Below, one piece after another: positions 9,860 through 21,677 of a stretch of DNA of 64,000 bases; the stretch's first letter is position 1; the number at the start of each line of letters is the position of its first letter. The stretch is from contig MU008153.1 of the NCBI GenBank assembly GCA_010909165.1, forward strand, positions 372,001 to 436,000, given 5' to 3'. Both the position numbers and the translations under genes were made by a program. The DNA is from Anthoceros angustus. Its lineage: Eukaryota > Streptophyta > Anthocerotopsida > Anthocerotales > Anthocerotaceae. A model generated the notes under the pieces. It was not told the DNA's origin. It saw nothing but the letters and a program-made list of their open reading frames with translations, and made no database searches.

Positions 9860-12800
9860 ACGCCTATCAAGGACACCCCTTGCCCGGTCTACTCTCAGCT
9901 TTGCTCTGGGGTCAAGGGGGTGAAATGTCACATTGGGCACAAGCACAAAGATTTCGACAAGACTACTTGGGAGGCACAAGTACGGCTTGCTTCTTCTTCC
10001 GGCGCAGCGGCTCACCCAATCCTCTTCCGGCAGCTCCCTTGGGCGCCGGGTCTGGGAGTGGCAGGCGGTCCAACCACTGGCGTTGTTTCACACTCGTTTC
10101 CCGAGCCCCCGTCTTTTTCGGCGGCTCCCGAGGCGTCTTCACGATGATGTTCGCCTTACGTACCGCCTTCCATTGGATCGCCTTGCGCGGGACCCCGGGG
10201 ATGAGGAGGCTTGGACTCTTTTCCTTTTCCTTCCTACATGGTGTCTTCGGCGCTCTAGAGGCGGTTCTTCGGGCCGTAGGGTGGTGGCTTCTCGCCTCCG
10301 CCGCTTTCGGGCGAGGGATTGGGAGGCTCTACAAGAGGAGAATCTTTTGGCGGCAAGATCTAGGTTGGGGTCGGCCAAGGACAACCAGGTTTGTCCGGAC
10401 CCTGGTAAGGCGTGTCTCCGAAGGTGTCATATGTTGGGTCGGAATGGTGAGTACGTGCGGGCCGCTAGGGCTTTACGCCCGGAGCCGGTGCCGGCCTTCG
10501 AGGACACCATCGCTGCGCTCCGTGCCCTTCATTTGGCCCCCAGTGACAGCATTCCACAGGATACCTTCGACTTCGTGCCCGAGGAGCTTTTTTGTCTAGA
10601 CAGGGCAGTCTTTGGTCGGGCCCTCTCCACTGCCCCCCGACTCTCCTCGGGTGGTCTGTCAGGGACAGTTTATGACCACCTTCGAGATTATTTTCCCCAG
10701 AGGATCCATCTAGTGGTTATTTAGAGCTTTTCTTTCTGGCGGCGGCTGTGGCCAGAGGCGAGGTCCCTCGCAGGATCTCCCAGGTCTTAGGGGCTTGCAG
10801 GTTACTAGCTTTGGAGAAACCTACGTCAGGGGTGCGCCCTATTGCTGTCGGAGAGGTGTTCCTGCGCCTCATTAGCCGCAGCATTGCGATTCAACTTCGG
10901 GAGCACTCATAACTCCAGGGGGTTGTGAGTCTGCGGCCTTTGGTATTCAGGCAGTCCTTGAGTCTCGCCCACATTGGGTTGCTCTACAGGTAGATGTCGA
11001 GAATGCCTTCAACACTGTGTCTAGGGCCGTCATTTTCTAGGAACTCAATGACGCAGGAGGGCACCTAGGGGGCCTCATTCCATTTGTTCGCTCCTTCTAC
11101 GATTCTCCATCCAATCTCTACTATCAACATAGTCCAGCTACGGAAGGCGTTTCGGTTCTCCACTCGGCGACGGGCACAAGGCAAGGGGATCCATTGGGAG
11201 GCACGCTCTTCACCATGGCGCACTTCAGGGCACTGTCCTCCACAACCTCTGCAGTTCGGGAGTGCCTTTTCCCATCCGTGGCTGACGATACCCATATCCT
11301 CGGGCCAGGGGACAAGGTGAGGGCTGCATTTGATCTCTTCTCCTTGGAGCTCTCCCGTATAGGATTAAGGGTCAAGATCAATAAGTACAGGGTGTGGTCC
11401 CCTTCCGGCAATACATCCCCTCTTCACTATCCAGGGGGGGATATTATTTCTCCGCAAGGGCTTCGGGTCCTCGGAGTTCCGCTGGGTCCCCCGGACTTTA
11501 TTCAAGGGTGTGTGGACGTGGCTCTGGAAGAAGACATGGCTCACATTGGGGACCTTTCACAAATTGGGGACCCTCAGGTTGCGTTTGGTACTTTGTCTTC
11601 CTGCTTCGCGCATCGACCATGTTATCTTACCAGGACGGTTGTCCCCGGCCTTTTTATCAAGCTTGAGGCATTTTGATAGGCAGGTTATGTAGGCGCTTGG
11701 GGACATTATAGGTCCCGGCACCTTCGAATGCGCTGACGGTGACTTGGCGCGGAAACAAGCATCATTGCCAGTGGCCTTTGGTGGCACTGGCTTGCTGGCC
11801 ATGGAGGCCTCATCTCCGGCAGCTTTCCTCGGGAGTTGGGCCCTCTCTGCCCCAATTTTGGCCTCTCGATTCTTAATGCAGGACTCCCCCCTTCTGGAAG
11901 CCTTCGTCTCGAGTGTTGAGGAGGGGGCCTTCCCCTTGCAGATCTCTCTCAGGCGGGCTAGGGACTCCCTTTCCTTAGAGGCTAGGGAAGACATGCCTCT
12001 ATGTTCCTGTTCGGGGAAGGGGGCAGGCTCCTGGCTTTTGGCTCGGCCTTGCATTCCGGCGTTCCGAATCGCATTAGCATCCTTTTCGACCGCGATGAGG
12101 GTCCGCCTCGGTTTGGCTCATCCTCTGGCCTCTTCTCTTTCCACGTGCAGTTGTGGAGCTGACATCGACGATTCCGAATCCCATTTGGCCCGTTGTCCTG
12201 TGGAGGGGCAACGTATTGCTACGCATGATGCCGTTCGCGACGTCATGTTTTCGATAACTATGGAGAGTGGTTTTTTTTTTATACCGGGAGTGCCCATATA
12301 CATTGCGTAATGGCGTGTCACTCAGGGCAGACCTTTTTTATACTAGGGGAGAGCAAATTTATATCGCTGATGTGGTTGTCACGGATCCCACGAGAGACTC
12401 TATAAGCGAGCATGTCATCATCAACCCCCCGGGCTGGGAGGCGGAAGGATGCGCAAAAAGCAAGACTCATAAGTACTCTCCTATGCAAGACGGCCATGTT
12501 TTCATCCCCCTCGCCCTCGAGACTCATGGGGCTATGGGCAAGGGCTTCTCTAGGTTAATTAAGGAGTGTGCAAAAGTCTATCACAGCCACAGGAATTGGA
12601 GGGGCCTCCCCCTTTCCTCCGTGGTGGCTTTCTTTCGCCAGCAGGTTTCCATAGCTCTGTAGAAAGTGCTGGCTAACGCTGTTTATAGGATGGCTACGTG
12701 CGCAGGACTAGCGCCTTCTTCGGCACCGGTGGTAGGTAGGCACTTCATCATCCCTGATCACGATATCATTGGTGCAGTAGGTAATTACGGGAAAGGCATT

Positions 12801-12912
12801 CTAGGAGACTAGGACTTCCCCTTTTACTATTAGCCCTTTTTGGGTTGTTGCTCCTCGGACTTCAGGGGTAGATGGGGTTCCCCATCTTGTCTATTAATAA
12901 CGTCTACTCTTC
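9860..12912 (+). mobile_element. Degenerate non-LTR retrotransposon (LINE) with zinc finger, reverse transcriptase and restriction-like endonuclease remnants
   Basis: Conserved LINE blocks occur in order but in several frames. An N-terminal C2H2-like finger (CSGVKGVKCHIGHKHKDFD) lies at about 9898-9960. The reverse transcriptase follows from about 10380 to 11680: FDFVPEELFCLDRAVFGRAL; then RPIAVGEVFLRLISR; DVENAFNTVSRAVIF; SATGTRQGDPLGGTLF; and the active-site stretch SVADDTHILGPGD. After the RT come a CCHC knuckle (CSCGADIDDSESHLARC, 12145-12195), R-x3-H (RIATH), RADLF and an IADVVV strand, an order typical of the C-terminal restriction-like endonuclease in R2/NeSL-type elements. No APE endonuclease is seen. 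Frameshifts near 10720 and 12300 and stops (TAG at 11038, 11689 and 12660) show that the copy is dead. The 3' end at about 12912 is defined by the truncated copy at 37.7 kb. Confidence 0.8.
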
Positions 12913-13300
12913 TCATAATTATCATGCATCCTGCAATTTCATGCGTGCTGGTGTATGTTAGACCACGCCCAAAGAAATGCACTTGTTGCTTGTAGTAATT
13001 GTATAAGAAGAGTGTATATATATCACTACAAAGAAACCACGTCAAGATTGTCCAACTATCTTGTGGCTGTTATTGCATGGCAGATCCCATTACCCTAGTA
13101 AAGGTAGCAGGTACATGTAGCACTTTCTTTAGAATCCAAGGTGATGCACCTTGATATAAAGAAAATGTCAGACATACGACCCATCCATTAATTCTAGGCG
13201 GATCCGGTATTACAATTAACTCCAAGGACTCTTGAGCAAAGGAAAGGCGAACAAAATCGATATGGGCTTTCTTCCCGGTGATCTTCACACCCTACGTGCA
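12905..13300 (-). pseudogene. F-box gene fragment
   Basis: The minus strand encodes KQQVHFFGRGL, then YTSTHEIAGCMIIM, matching KQEVHFFGNGL and the following strand of the intact F-box protein at 46.4-48.0 kb. Upstream on the same strand, INGWVVCLTFSLYQGA and HVPATFTRVMGSAMQ match the fragment at 29.2-29.6 kb. The fragment lies directly downstream of the LINE 3' end and is disrupted by stops. Confidence 0.65.
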
Positions 13301-13439
13301 TCCAGTTATTACAAGCCCAAGTCCATTTCTTTGAGGATGACCGGGTATGCATGAGCAACAAAATGAAATCACAGGCCGAGGATGATATAGTTAACCTCGT
13401 AAATAAACATGGTAACAGCTCCCAAAACTTGAGCTACTA

Positions 13440-14000
13440 GAGTTGAAATTGCAGAACGCCTCTCCAATAACATGTTCCCTGAGCTTTTTCAAGAGTTTGG
13501 AGACTTCTAAAATCCGTATACCCGGGGTCGGAGCAATCTCCCCAGCAGGGAAATGCAAAGTGGGGAGGATGCATGACGGGAACCAGATACAGCACTTGGA
13601 GAGCTTGACCTTCAAGCCAACCAAAGAGAACTTTGGGAGAAGAGCTCGAAGGCCTCCTTGACCTTGTTCCTAGGCCCGAGGATGTGAGAGTCGTCTCCCA
13701 GCAATGGGAAGACATAGTCGCGCACAGAGGAAGCGGCCCTAGATAGGGCCCTGTAGTGAGCAATGGAAAAGAGAGAATCGCCTAGAGGGTCGCCTTGCCT
13801 GGTACCTGTCGCCGATTCCAAGATGGAGACGGCAAATCCCGAAGAGATGTTCTTGTGCTGATATTAGAGGTTGGAAGACCTCCCTTAGAAGCACCGGACA
13901 AAAGGGATAAAGCTCCCTAGGACACCACCATCATCCCTGAGCTTCTCGAAGATTACGCTCGTGGAAATGGTATTAAAGGACCACCTGTAAGACTAGGACA
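13440..14000 (-). mobile_element. LINE reverse-transcriptase fragment
   Basis: The minus strand carries SATGTRQGDPLGDSLFSIAH, then LLGDDSHILGPRNKVKEAFE and, upstream, FNTISTSVIFEKLRDDGG. All are colinear with the RT domain of the element at 9.9-12.9 kb but diverged from it. Frameshifts near 13630 and 13830 and stops make it non-functional. It inserts into, or next to, F-box-derived sequence. Confidence 0.75.
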
Positions 14001-14144
14001 TGAATCAATGTTTCCTCGTAGAGAGGGGCCTTCAGTTTGTCTTGGCCTCTAACCGAAATATTGGGTTGTTGATTGTTTGCTTGATATCCTTGGATAGGGC
14101 TTTTGCACACCAAATAAAGAGCATGCGGACACTCTCATAAGAAT

Positions 14145-14290
14145 GTCATAAGGGAAATTCGAATTCCTTCATGTGTGGCAGGGTCCATCAAGATATCCTT
14201 CTCAAGTATATACTTCTCCCGTAAGCTCCCTAAAAGTTGGTGAAACTTGACTCCGGGAACAACTCCTTCTCCCATCATGATGATGAAAAA
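14145..14290 (-). pseudogene. F-box gene fragment (N-terminus)
   Basis: The reverse complement reads MGEGVVPGVKFHQLLGSLRE, then KYILEKDILMDPATHEG. This matches GGSGPAVKLHQLVGSLQEEY and GRDVIMDPAIWG at the N-terminus of the F-box protein at 46.4-48.0 kb. The start codon is preserved, but the F-box itself is not continued in frame. Confidence 0.7.
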
Positions 14291-14589
14291 TACCAAGAGC
14301 ACATAGTTAGTTTGAGCAAAATGACTTGCAAGCTCGGAGGCATATCCATAGACTTGTGTTCACCGCCACTCGGAAGGAATTGAGAAACAAGGCAAGTTTG
14401 ATACTATGGTAAAGCCTCTCCTTAGGTTTGAAAAGAAGATAGTACATAGGGCTTGGAAGTTATTGCAGGGTGGAAAGGAGGAGAACGCATGATCCGAGGC
14501 CCCCAACCCGAACCTAATTGAATTCTAATTTCATCAATCTTTTTTCAGCACTTTGTTGTACATTAACCTGTCCTTTTTTCGGCACATCA

Positions 14590-14900
14590 AGCGGCTTCCC
14601 TGAGCTCTTTTTTGTGGCTACTGCTGTGGCACGGGGAGAAATGCCTTTTCAGATCTCTCAAGTCCTTGCAACTAGCTAGTCGCCATGGACAAGCTTGCCC
14701 CAGGCTCTGGTGTACGTCCACTCGCGGTCGGGGAAGCCTTCATGTGACTCCTCAATCGTACTATTGCCCTTCAGTGCCGCTCCCTCCTCCAACAACACCT
14801 TAACCCCCTTCAATTTGGCATCACCACTCTAAGGGGTTGTGAGTCCGTGGTATTTGGTGTGCAGGCATGCCTTGACACCCACCATGAGTGGGTAAGCTTA
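14590..14900 (+). mobile_element. LINE reverse-transcriptase fragment
   Basis: This is nucleotide-level similarity to the 10740-10990 part of the LINE: 'gatctctcaagtccttgcaa', 'ggtgtacgtcca', 'ggggttgtgagtc' and 'tttggtgtgcaggca'. The translation is shifted several times. It is a third, independent LINE remnant within 5 kb. Confidence 0.6.
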
Positions 14901-15745
14901 GGATTATCCCAAAAGTGATGGGAGACTCTACTTCTCCTTCTTTCAACCTCGAGGTTTTCAACCTTTTTTCAGCTAAAATTTTTATTTATCAATAATTAAT
15001 TCCAAAAAAAAATGCCATGAGGGCGTGGTTACCACCACATCACCAAGGTGATCTCCTGTTTCTTGAAAAAAAAATTCAATACCCAAAGGCCACCACAAAA
15101 TTTTGAGTGGTATGAAAACCATCATCTTTGCGCAATTAGAATATTAGAACTTGTTGGGTGAGTAAACTTTATGTGGACATCCTCACACCATAGTGTACCT
15201 CGTGATAAAAGTTGGGGCTCATCCGAGTACCCTACACTCGTCAAAGCACTCTGCAAACACAAAGATCCGGCATCAAAGCATTTGGCAAACACGAAGATCC
15301 GGCAACAAAACTTACCAGGGATTAACAAATCCCGGAGTCCCACACTTCCTCGGTCGTAGAGACTGCAACTGCCCTGCTCCTCCACACGTAGAGGCCACCT
15401 CCGCCCGTACTACGCCACTGCCTGCCACCAGTCTGGATGTCGGACTTCGCAGGTCCTCCAGTCCAGCCAGCTCGCAGAATCGGATCCGCAGAATATGCTT
15501 CACAACCCCAGTTACAATGAACAAGCTACCGATAAAGATGCGGGGTAGCAGGCAACCAGACCCGGGTGCTGTTTTCCAGATTGTTTGGTTTGGTAAGCGT
15601 CTGAGTAGGGCTCCGCTTTGTGATATGAGCTCCCACCATAGTGGCTGATGTCTGTTTTGATGCTATCAGCGTTGTTGCATGCCCTAATTACATGTATCTG
15701 ACGACCGTATGATAGCCTCGGATAGTGAAGGTCATGCTAGTGTCG
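14901..15745. other. Non-coding stretch downstream of GUF1
   Basis: A short direct repeat, 'gcaaacacaaagatccggca' and 'gcaaacacgaagatccggca', is found at about 15252 and 15287. ORFs here (15193-15648 plus, 15122-15385 minus) have no recognised similarity. It probably includes the GUF1 3' end and its terminator. Confidence 0.4.
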
Positions 15746-18741
15746 TCACGTCTGTAACAGAGAATGGAAAGCCTCTTGGGGGATATCAACAGAGCCCACG
15801 CGTTTCATCCGTTTCTTCCCTTCCTTCTGCTTTTCCAACAGCTTTCTCTTTCGGGTAACGTCTCCTCCGTAGCACTTGGCCAGCACGTTTTTCCGCATTG
15901 CAGAGATCCTGGGAAACCATTGCAGAAGGTCAGTCAGAATGGTCTGAAACAGTCGCAGGGGAAGGGAATGCAGGAAATAGACGTACGTTTCCCGAGCTAT
16001 GACTTTAGAGCCTATGGCTGCTTGGATGGCAACTTCGAACATTTGCCTGCATCAAACATATACAGGAGGAGATCAGCATCACCACTAACACCGAGAGCAG
16101 CACGGGATGAATGTTGTAACTTATCAGCCTGGGCAGCAGGGCACGTATGGACGACTCGCTAACCTGTCAATTACTTTCTTGAGCTTTTCAACGAGCTCAC
16201 GGCCGATGCGCTGAGATTTTGACCGATGCACGATCGTAGCAAGGGCATCAACGACTTGACCATTCAGCATGACATCAAGCTTCACAAGATCAGCAGCTTG
16301 ATATCTGCGAGGTTTGGTCAAACCGCAAATGATCAGAACGCCGCCATTGACCATCAAGAGCTTCACTGGCGACCAACTGAGAGAACGGATAGGACTTACC
16401 CTGCTTCTTCATAGTCAAAGGATGCATAGCCTGAAGTCATTCCCTTCAGCTGATTGTAGAAGTCGACCACAACCTCGCGCAAAGGAAGCTTATACTTTAA
16501 CATAGCCCGCTGTCTGGGTGAAGTGGTGCCGCAAGGAGATCAGTTCATTTGGAAGATGAGTAAGCCGGAGATAGCACGGATCAAAGAGACATACCCGTCA
16601 ATGAAGGTGTGTTCGGTTTGCTCACCCCTCCTCTCCGAGCAGAGAGTGATTAAACTTCCAATATACCTGGATAGGTAGAGCCTGGAAGCTTAGGGCAGGG
16701 CTTCCTGAGACTTATGAAGCATCAGAGTGACAAGGGCACAACCAACAGTTCAGAAACGAGTGCGCCATGGGGCTTACTCACTGGGAGTGATGATGGTTGC
16801 ATTCACTGTTGGTTCCCAGCATGTGACCAGTCGTTTCCCAGAACCTGACGACAAGCTTGCTGGGTTTTGCACAGTTATCTTGCTGCACAGCCGAAGGGTA
16901 TAAGGCGTCTGATCTCAAACGGTCAACACCATACAGCAGAGCTATTGCACCCGGAAGGCCTACAGAGGTCAAAGAAGAAGTACCTTCCATCATCATACTC
17001 AAAAATGTAAGGGACAGTTGGATGGGTAGTTATCACTCGGGCTCCATGCTCCTGTTGATCCAAAAGAGAAGGGCATGCTTGAAAAGAGTGGGATGCAGCA
17101 AAATGTGCTTTGAGATATGCTTATATTGGCTCACTTGTTCTAACCGCTGATGAAAGACATCCATATGAAGTAATCCTAAGAACCCACATCTGTCACAGGC
17201 AGAGGAGAGAGAAGTGTGAGCAACCAATCAGTCCATGCAGGTTGGAAGACACAAAAATCTGATGCTGAAGGAGGGTTGAGGTGCAAGGTTAGTGTGAACG
17301 ACAAAATTCAACCTGAATCCTATCCCTAGAGCTCCACTAGTTTCTTTCGTCACAGAAACACTTGCATCGTTGCACGTGAGCCTTTCAATGGCTGCACATA
17401 GTGCATCATAGTCTGACCCATCAGCTGGATAGACTCCTGCAAATACCATGTGCTTTGCTGGCTTGAATCCTGCATGATAGAATAGCCAAATGTAATCATC
17501 AGATAAGTTCATATTCATCCAAAAGCTACAATAACAGTGGTGAGCAAACCCTACCAGGCAGAGGTTCCACAACACTTCGAACACGATGCAATGTGTCCCC
17601 TATACGGGCCTCTTGTGTAGAGCGCATTCCCGTGACAAGATATCCCACCTGTCCTGTCAATAGAATGCCTGTTGCTTTGAGCTCTGGATGCATAATTCCT
17701 ACATCCATGGCTTCGTAATCCTGCCCAGTAGAAGCTGATGAAATTTTCTCTCCTTTCCTCAGCGCCCCGTCTACAACTGCAACATGGCAGATAACACCCT
17801 TGTACTCATCATAGTAGGAATCCAGTAAAAGCATTCTGAGGGGTGCGTCTGTTGAGCCCCTTGGCTGTGGGATGCGCTCAATGACAGCAGGCAAAACATG
17901 CGGTAGACCTTCTCCGGTTTTTGCAGATGTTAGCAGAACATCATCAGGATTGATGTCAAATATGTTCTTCAGCTGAGTCTTCACACCGTCAGGATCAGCA
18001 TTGGGCTGATCAATCTTGTTTATGACAGGAATGATGGTGAGATCAGCCTCAAATGCCAGATAGAAGTTAGCCACCGTCTGAGCTTGAACCCCTTGTGAGG
18101 CATCCACTAGAAGCAGGACCCCCTGACATGCTGCCAGAGATCTGGACACCTCATAGCTGAAATCCACATGCCCCGGCGTGTCAATAAGATTAAGCAAATA
18201 TCGAGCCTTAGAACCATCAGCCGCAGAGTAGTTGAAGAACATGGTGGCTGTCTGGGCTTTCACTGTTATCCCTCTTTCCCTTTCCACCTACTTCAAACAA
18301 GAAACTCGATCAACAACCAACTCTTCAGAAAAACCAACCCAAGCTCCCAGGATTGCCGCGCAGTCACCACAAACAAAAATCACTGGAATTCCCACACATT
18401 CCTACCTGCAGCTTGTCGAGATACTGAGGCTGCCCAAGCCCTTTCCGAATCGTCCCAGTGAGCTCCAGCAGCCGATCGGCAAGTGTGGACTTGCCATGAT
18501 CCACATGTGCTATGATTGAAAAATTTCTGATCAGCGCAGGAGGGTACTGCGTGAGTTCCAAGTCATCCCTGCCATGCGCTTCTTGAAAAGCAGCAGAGGA
18601 GCACGATCTGCACCACAAGCTGGACCACGTCCGCACATCCTCCCCCCACAGCCTCCTCGCTGGGAGATGTGAGGCAGCCTCCAAAAATCTGACTGCCTGC
18701 TTAGAACAGTGTCGGATGATCGACACGCCCATGAATGCCAT
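15746..18741 (-). CDS. GUF1: Translation factor GUF1/LepA (EF4), mitochondrial, 11 exons
   Basis: The encoded ribosome-associated GTPase is the organellar homologue of bacterial LepA/EF4, which acts on stalled or mistranslocated ribosomes. Exons (minus strand): 18741-18406, 18287-17555, 17469-17313, 17189-17135, 17051-16984, 16882-16778, 16666-16595, 16513-16400, 16304-16164, 16046-15987 and 15908-15746. All junctions are GT..AG and in phase, giving 667 aa, the usual length for plant GUF1. G1 is AHVDHGKST (78-86), G2 RGIT (117-120), G3 DTPGH (148-152) and G4 NKID (202-205). Later blocks include [46 protein letters not shown] and the LepA C-terminal [20 protein letters not shown]. The first about 65 residues (basic, with [13 protein letters not shown]...RSCSSAAF) look like a mitochondrial presequence. 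A plastid LepA would normally be more cyanobacterial, so mitochondrial targeting is preferred. No defects were seen. Confidence 0.95.
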
Positions 18742-19813
18742 CTCCGTATCTCATCCAGACAACATCCCCACCACGTTCCCAACCCCGGACCTCAAGGCCA
18801 GCTAACCAGGGCAAGCATCCGCACAAAGTGCAGAACCAATGCCCATCATCCCCGCCCTATCCATACCCATCAACCTCGTAGCAGCTCCGCCAAGACCTAC
18901 AAAACATCACGCCGCAAACCGCATGTTCCCAGCTCGAGAAACAAACAACAGCGCACTTTACAGCAACAATGTGCAACAAGCTTTGTCAAAATCCAGCTCC
19001 GCTGCACACATGGGCATGGGCACGTCCCTGCACAGCAGCCGGAAGTTGGAGTGCGTTAGGGCCGACCGATAACGGGATTATGGACGAGCTCTCCGTTCTC
19101 TCTTCCTCGGTCCGTTTTCCTCGTTTCCCGTTCCGTTACGAGACACCTGGTTTATCCAGTGAAGTGCGTGGCCTGGCTAAAATCCGCGTCAGTCTCTTAA
19201 CACAGACGTCTGCGTTGAAGTATCAAGAAATGCTGCACGTCAAGGCCACGTGGTCGAATCCGGTCCCAGAGCCGGAATCCGGCAAAGTGTCTGCTGCGCG
19301 ATTGGACCTCGCCGCAATAGAGAACGGGGGGAAGCTGCAGGCCTGAACGCACGGTGGTGCACTATTACGAGAAGGAAGTATCTCAATCAGCGTGGGACTC
19401 TGGAGGTTGGAGCGGCGAGAGAGAAGCTTGATGTGCTGAAAGTCTCACGTTTCTGGAGGCCAGTGGCGCTGAGCACAACAATAGTCTTGTGCTTTGATCG
19501 ATTGTCGCGTCGGCTGGCTGTGTGGAGCATTTTTCCTTTGTACCTGCTTTGTTCCGTGTGTTCTCGAGACCAAAACGTGAGGAATATATCAACCCCTACT
19601 GCACCTCTTCCTCCTCCTGTGAAAGAACTCCGCGGTTTGAGCATCCGGAAGCCAGGGCAGGAGAGGAGAGGATAGGATAGGATAGGAGGTTTTAGCATAC
19701 GCGAGCCAGGGCAGGAGAGGAGAGGAGAGGAGGATGAGCTTGTAGAGGTCGTGGTTTGAGGATTCGGAAGACAGGGCTGGAGAGGGAGAAGAGGATCTGA
19801 CATTGGCGGGAAG
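18742..19813. promoter_or_regulatory. Divergent intergenic region of GUF1 and CDSP32
   Basis: About 1.07 kb separate the two divergent start codons. No convincing ORF is present. Positions 19640-19740 hold a GA-rich repeat: 'agccagggcaggagaggaga' occurs twice, about 55 bp apart, with 'ggata' and 'ggaga' iterations. It would lie in or near the CDSP32 5' leader. Shared regulation of the two organelle proteins is possible but not shown. Confidence 0.45.
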
Positions 19814-20812
19814 ATGGAGGCTTGTTCGCAGTCCCTGGCGCGTGTCTCGCCGCTGTGCTGCAACCTGCGGGTAAAATCCTCCAGTTTGAGCGGCGGCGGC
19901 GCTGGTTTGTCCTTCGTGCGCCTTCCGATTAATGTTACTACTCCTTTAAGAGGAGAAACTGTGGAGCGGAGGAGCGGGAATGCGAGCTTACGGCGAGAGA
20001 GTGTGAGGACCAGAGCGTTCCAGGAGGCGGAGGAGGAGGAGATCTTGCAGGCGCCGTCATCTTCGTCGCGGGAGGAGGAGATTGCGCAGGCGCCGTCATC
20101 TTCGTCGCAGGAGGATGATGCGAGAGTGCAGCGGATCCATACTGTGGAGGATTTCGATGCGGCGTTGAAGAAGGCGGGGAAGAAGCTTGTGGTGGTAGAG
20201 TACGCGACCACCCATAGCTCCAACAGCCAGCAAATCTACCCGGCTGTGGTGAGCCTGAGCCGGAGCTGCCAGGATGTGGAGTTCCTGCTTGTGATGGGAG
20301 ACGAGTGCGAGGACACCAGGTCGCTGTGCAGCCGCGCCGGGGTGAAGAAGGTGCCGCATTTCGTTTTCTACAAGAACCAGGAGAAGATTCATGAGGAGCA
20401 AGGCATCGACGCCGACATGCTGGCGGGAGATGTGCTCTACTATGGCGACCCCGATGTTCCGGTGCGGCACCTCAAGGGCGCGCAAGAGCTGGAGGCGTTT
20501 CTGGCAGAGACGGCCAAGGAGGACCGGCTGGTAGTGGTGGACGTGGGACTGAAGCATTGCGGGCCCTGTGTCAAGGTCTACCCTACTGTCATCAAGCTGG
20601 CCAAGAATATGAAGGGTTCTGTGGCCTTTGCGCGGATGCATGGGGACGAGAACGAGGAAACTATGCAGTTGATGAAGAAGATGGAGGTGGTGGAGGTTCC
20701 TACTTTTCTCTTCATCAGACAGGGCAAGCTGTGCGGGCGGTATGTTGGCTCTGGGAAAGGAGAGCTCATTGGGGAAATACTAAGATATCAAGGAGTCCGG
20801 GTCACGTATTGA
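19814..20812 (+). CDS. CDSP32: Chloroplast drought-induced thioredoxin-like protein CDSP32
   Basis: This is a single-exon gene of 332 aa. Residues 1-70 are a transit-peptide-like region (Ser/Arg-rich), followed by an acidic linker with a short duplicated unit (ILQAPSSSS, then IAQAPSSSS). Two thioredoxin folds follow. The N-terminal fold (about 105-215) has lost its catalytic cysteines. The C-terminal fold (about 218-330) carries HCGPC at 248-252, the atypical active site of CDSP32. EVPTFLFIRQGK supplies the cis-proline strand. In the family, CDSP32 is a stromal redox protein that reduces 2-Cys peroxiredoxin BAS1 and methionine sulfoxide reductase under drought and oxidative stress. The family is about 300 aa, so this copy is only slightly long, in the linker. 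The gene is GC-richer than its surroundings and divergent from GUF1. Confidence 0.95.
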   Translation: MEACSQSLARVSPLCCNLRVKSSSLSGGGAGLSFVRLPINVTTPLRGETVERRSGNASLRRESVRTRAFQEAEEEEILQAPSSSSREEEIAQAPSSSSQEDDARVQRIHTVEDFDAALKKAGKKLVVVEYATTHSSNSQQIYPAVVSLSRSCQDVEFLLVMGDECEDTRSLCSRAGVKKVPHFVFYKNQEKIHEEQGIDADMLAGDVLYYGDPDVPVRHLKGAQELEAFLAETAKEDRLVVVDVGLKHCGPCVKVYPTVIKLAKNMKGSVAFARMHGDENEETMQLMKKMEVVEVPTFLFIRQGKLCGRYVGSGKGELIGEILRYQGVRVTY

Positions 20813-21677
20813 CAGAGGTAGCGAGTGGATGGTGTCTCGCAAAAGAATGTGCGACCGTCTGGACCTGTACGCCTCACAAGGGGCAGGTACACGACCTAGG
20901 TGTTTGACAGTTTTTAGTCATATTTTCAGTGACCCCCAAGGACTCCGTCTGTAGTGTGTACAAAGAGATGCAACGATAAACTCTAGTTCTCGCCTTCATC
21001 GGTTCTTCTCTTGCATGCACATGGCAATGAAATTATGCCTAATTCGGAGAAGACTAAAAAACCTAATTAGTCTTTGAGACATTTGTCAGCGTGTGAAGAA
21101 CGTTAACACTTACAGCGACACGTCTCCTCTTCTCCTGAAGAGCATAGTCGAATCCAGATAGCACCTCTCGGTCTGCATCCAGATCAACCTACATAGAAGA
21201 CAATTGCAATTCTAGCACGACAAGTACCTCCATTACCAAGGTTAGATTCCAAGGTTCCCATGATGCGCACGTAGGTTACGATACCATGGCTCATTCCTGC
21301 AAGAAACTCACCTCGTCTCATCTTTCCTCGTCTACAGAGGTTGATGCGTCCAGCAGTGATATCATGGCGGCATCTGTATTTGCAACCAGAAAAGCTGAAG
21401 ATACTGATTCTCATCAGAGAGGAAGAGCCAACTAAGGCAGTCATACCAAACCCAGCTCCATGGATCAGGATCTACCTGATACCTCTGAGGACCCCGGATC
21501 AAGACCTGTCCCAGAGGGCCCCGGATCAAGACCTGTCCCAGAGGGCCCCAGACATCAAAAAGCCATTCAGCACATCTTAGCAAATGAGCACCCTGTGACA
21601 TCTGACAGCACGCTGTGCAACTCAAACAGATGTGGCCAATATTGGCTCTAACTTCGTGTAACATTAAGCAGGCCTTG
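20813..21677. other. Intergenic between convergent genes; contains a short tandem repeat
   Basis: This lies between the CDSP32 stop and the 3' end of the poly(A)-polymerase gene. At 21491-21548, 'ccccggatcaagacctgtcc' plus 'cagagggcc' is repeated twice in tandem (about 27-bp unit). No gene is recognised. Confidence 0.5.

Noticed and set aside
9688-10599. 303-codon plus-strand ORF starting MAEEVYG as a separate gene
   Set aside because: It overlaps the LINE reverse-transcriptase reading frame. RT motifs are in the neighbouring frames and this frame has no recognisable content.
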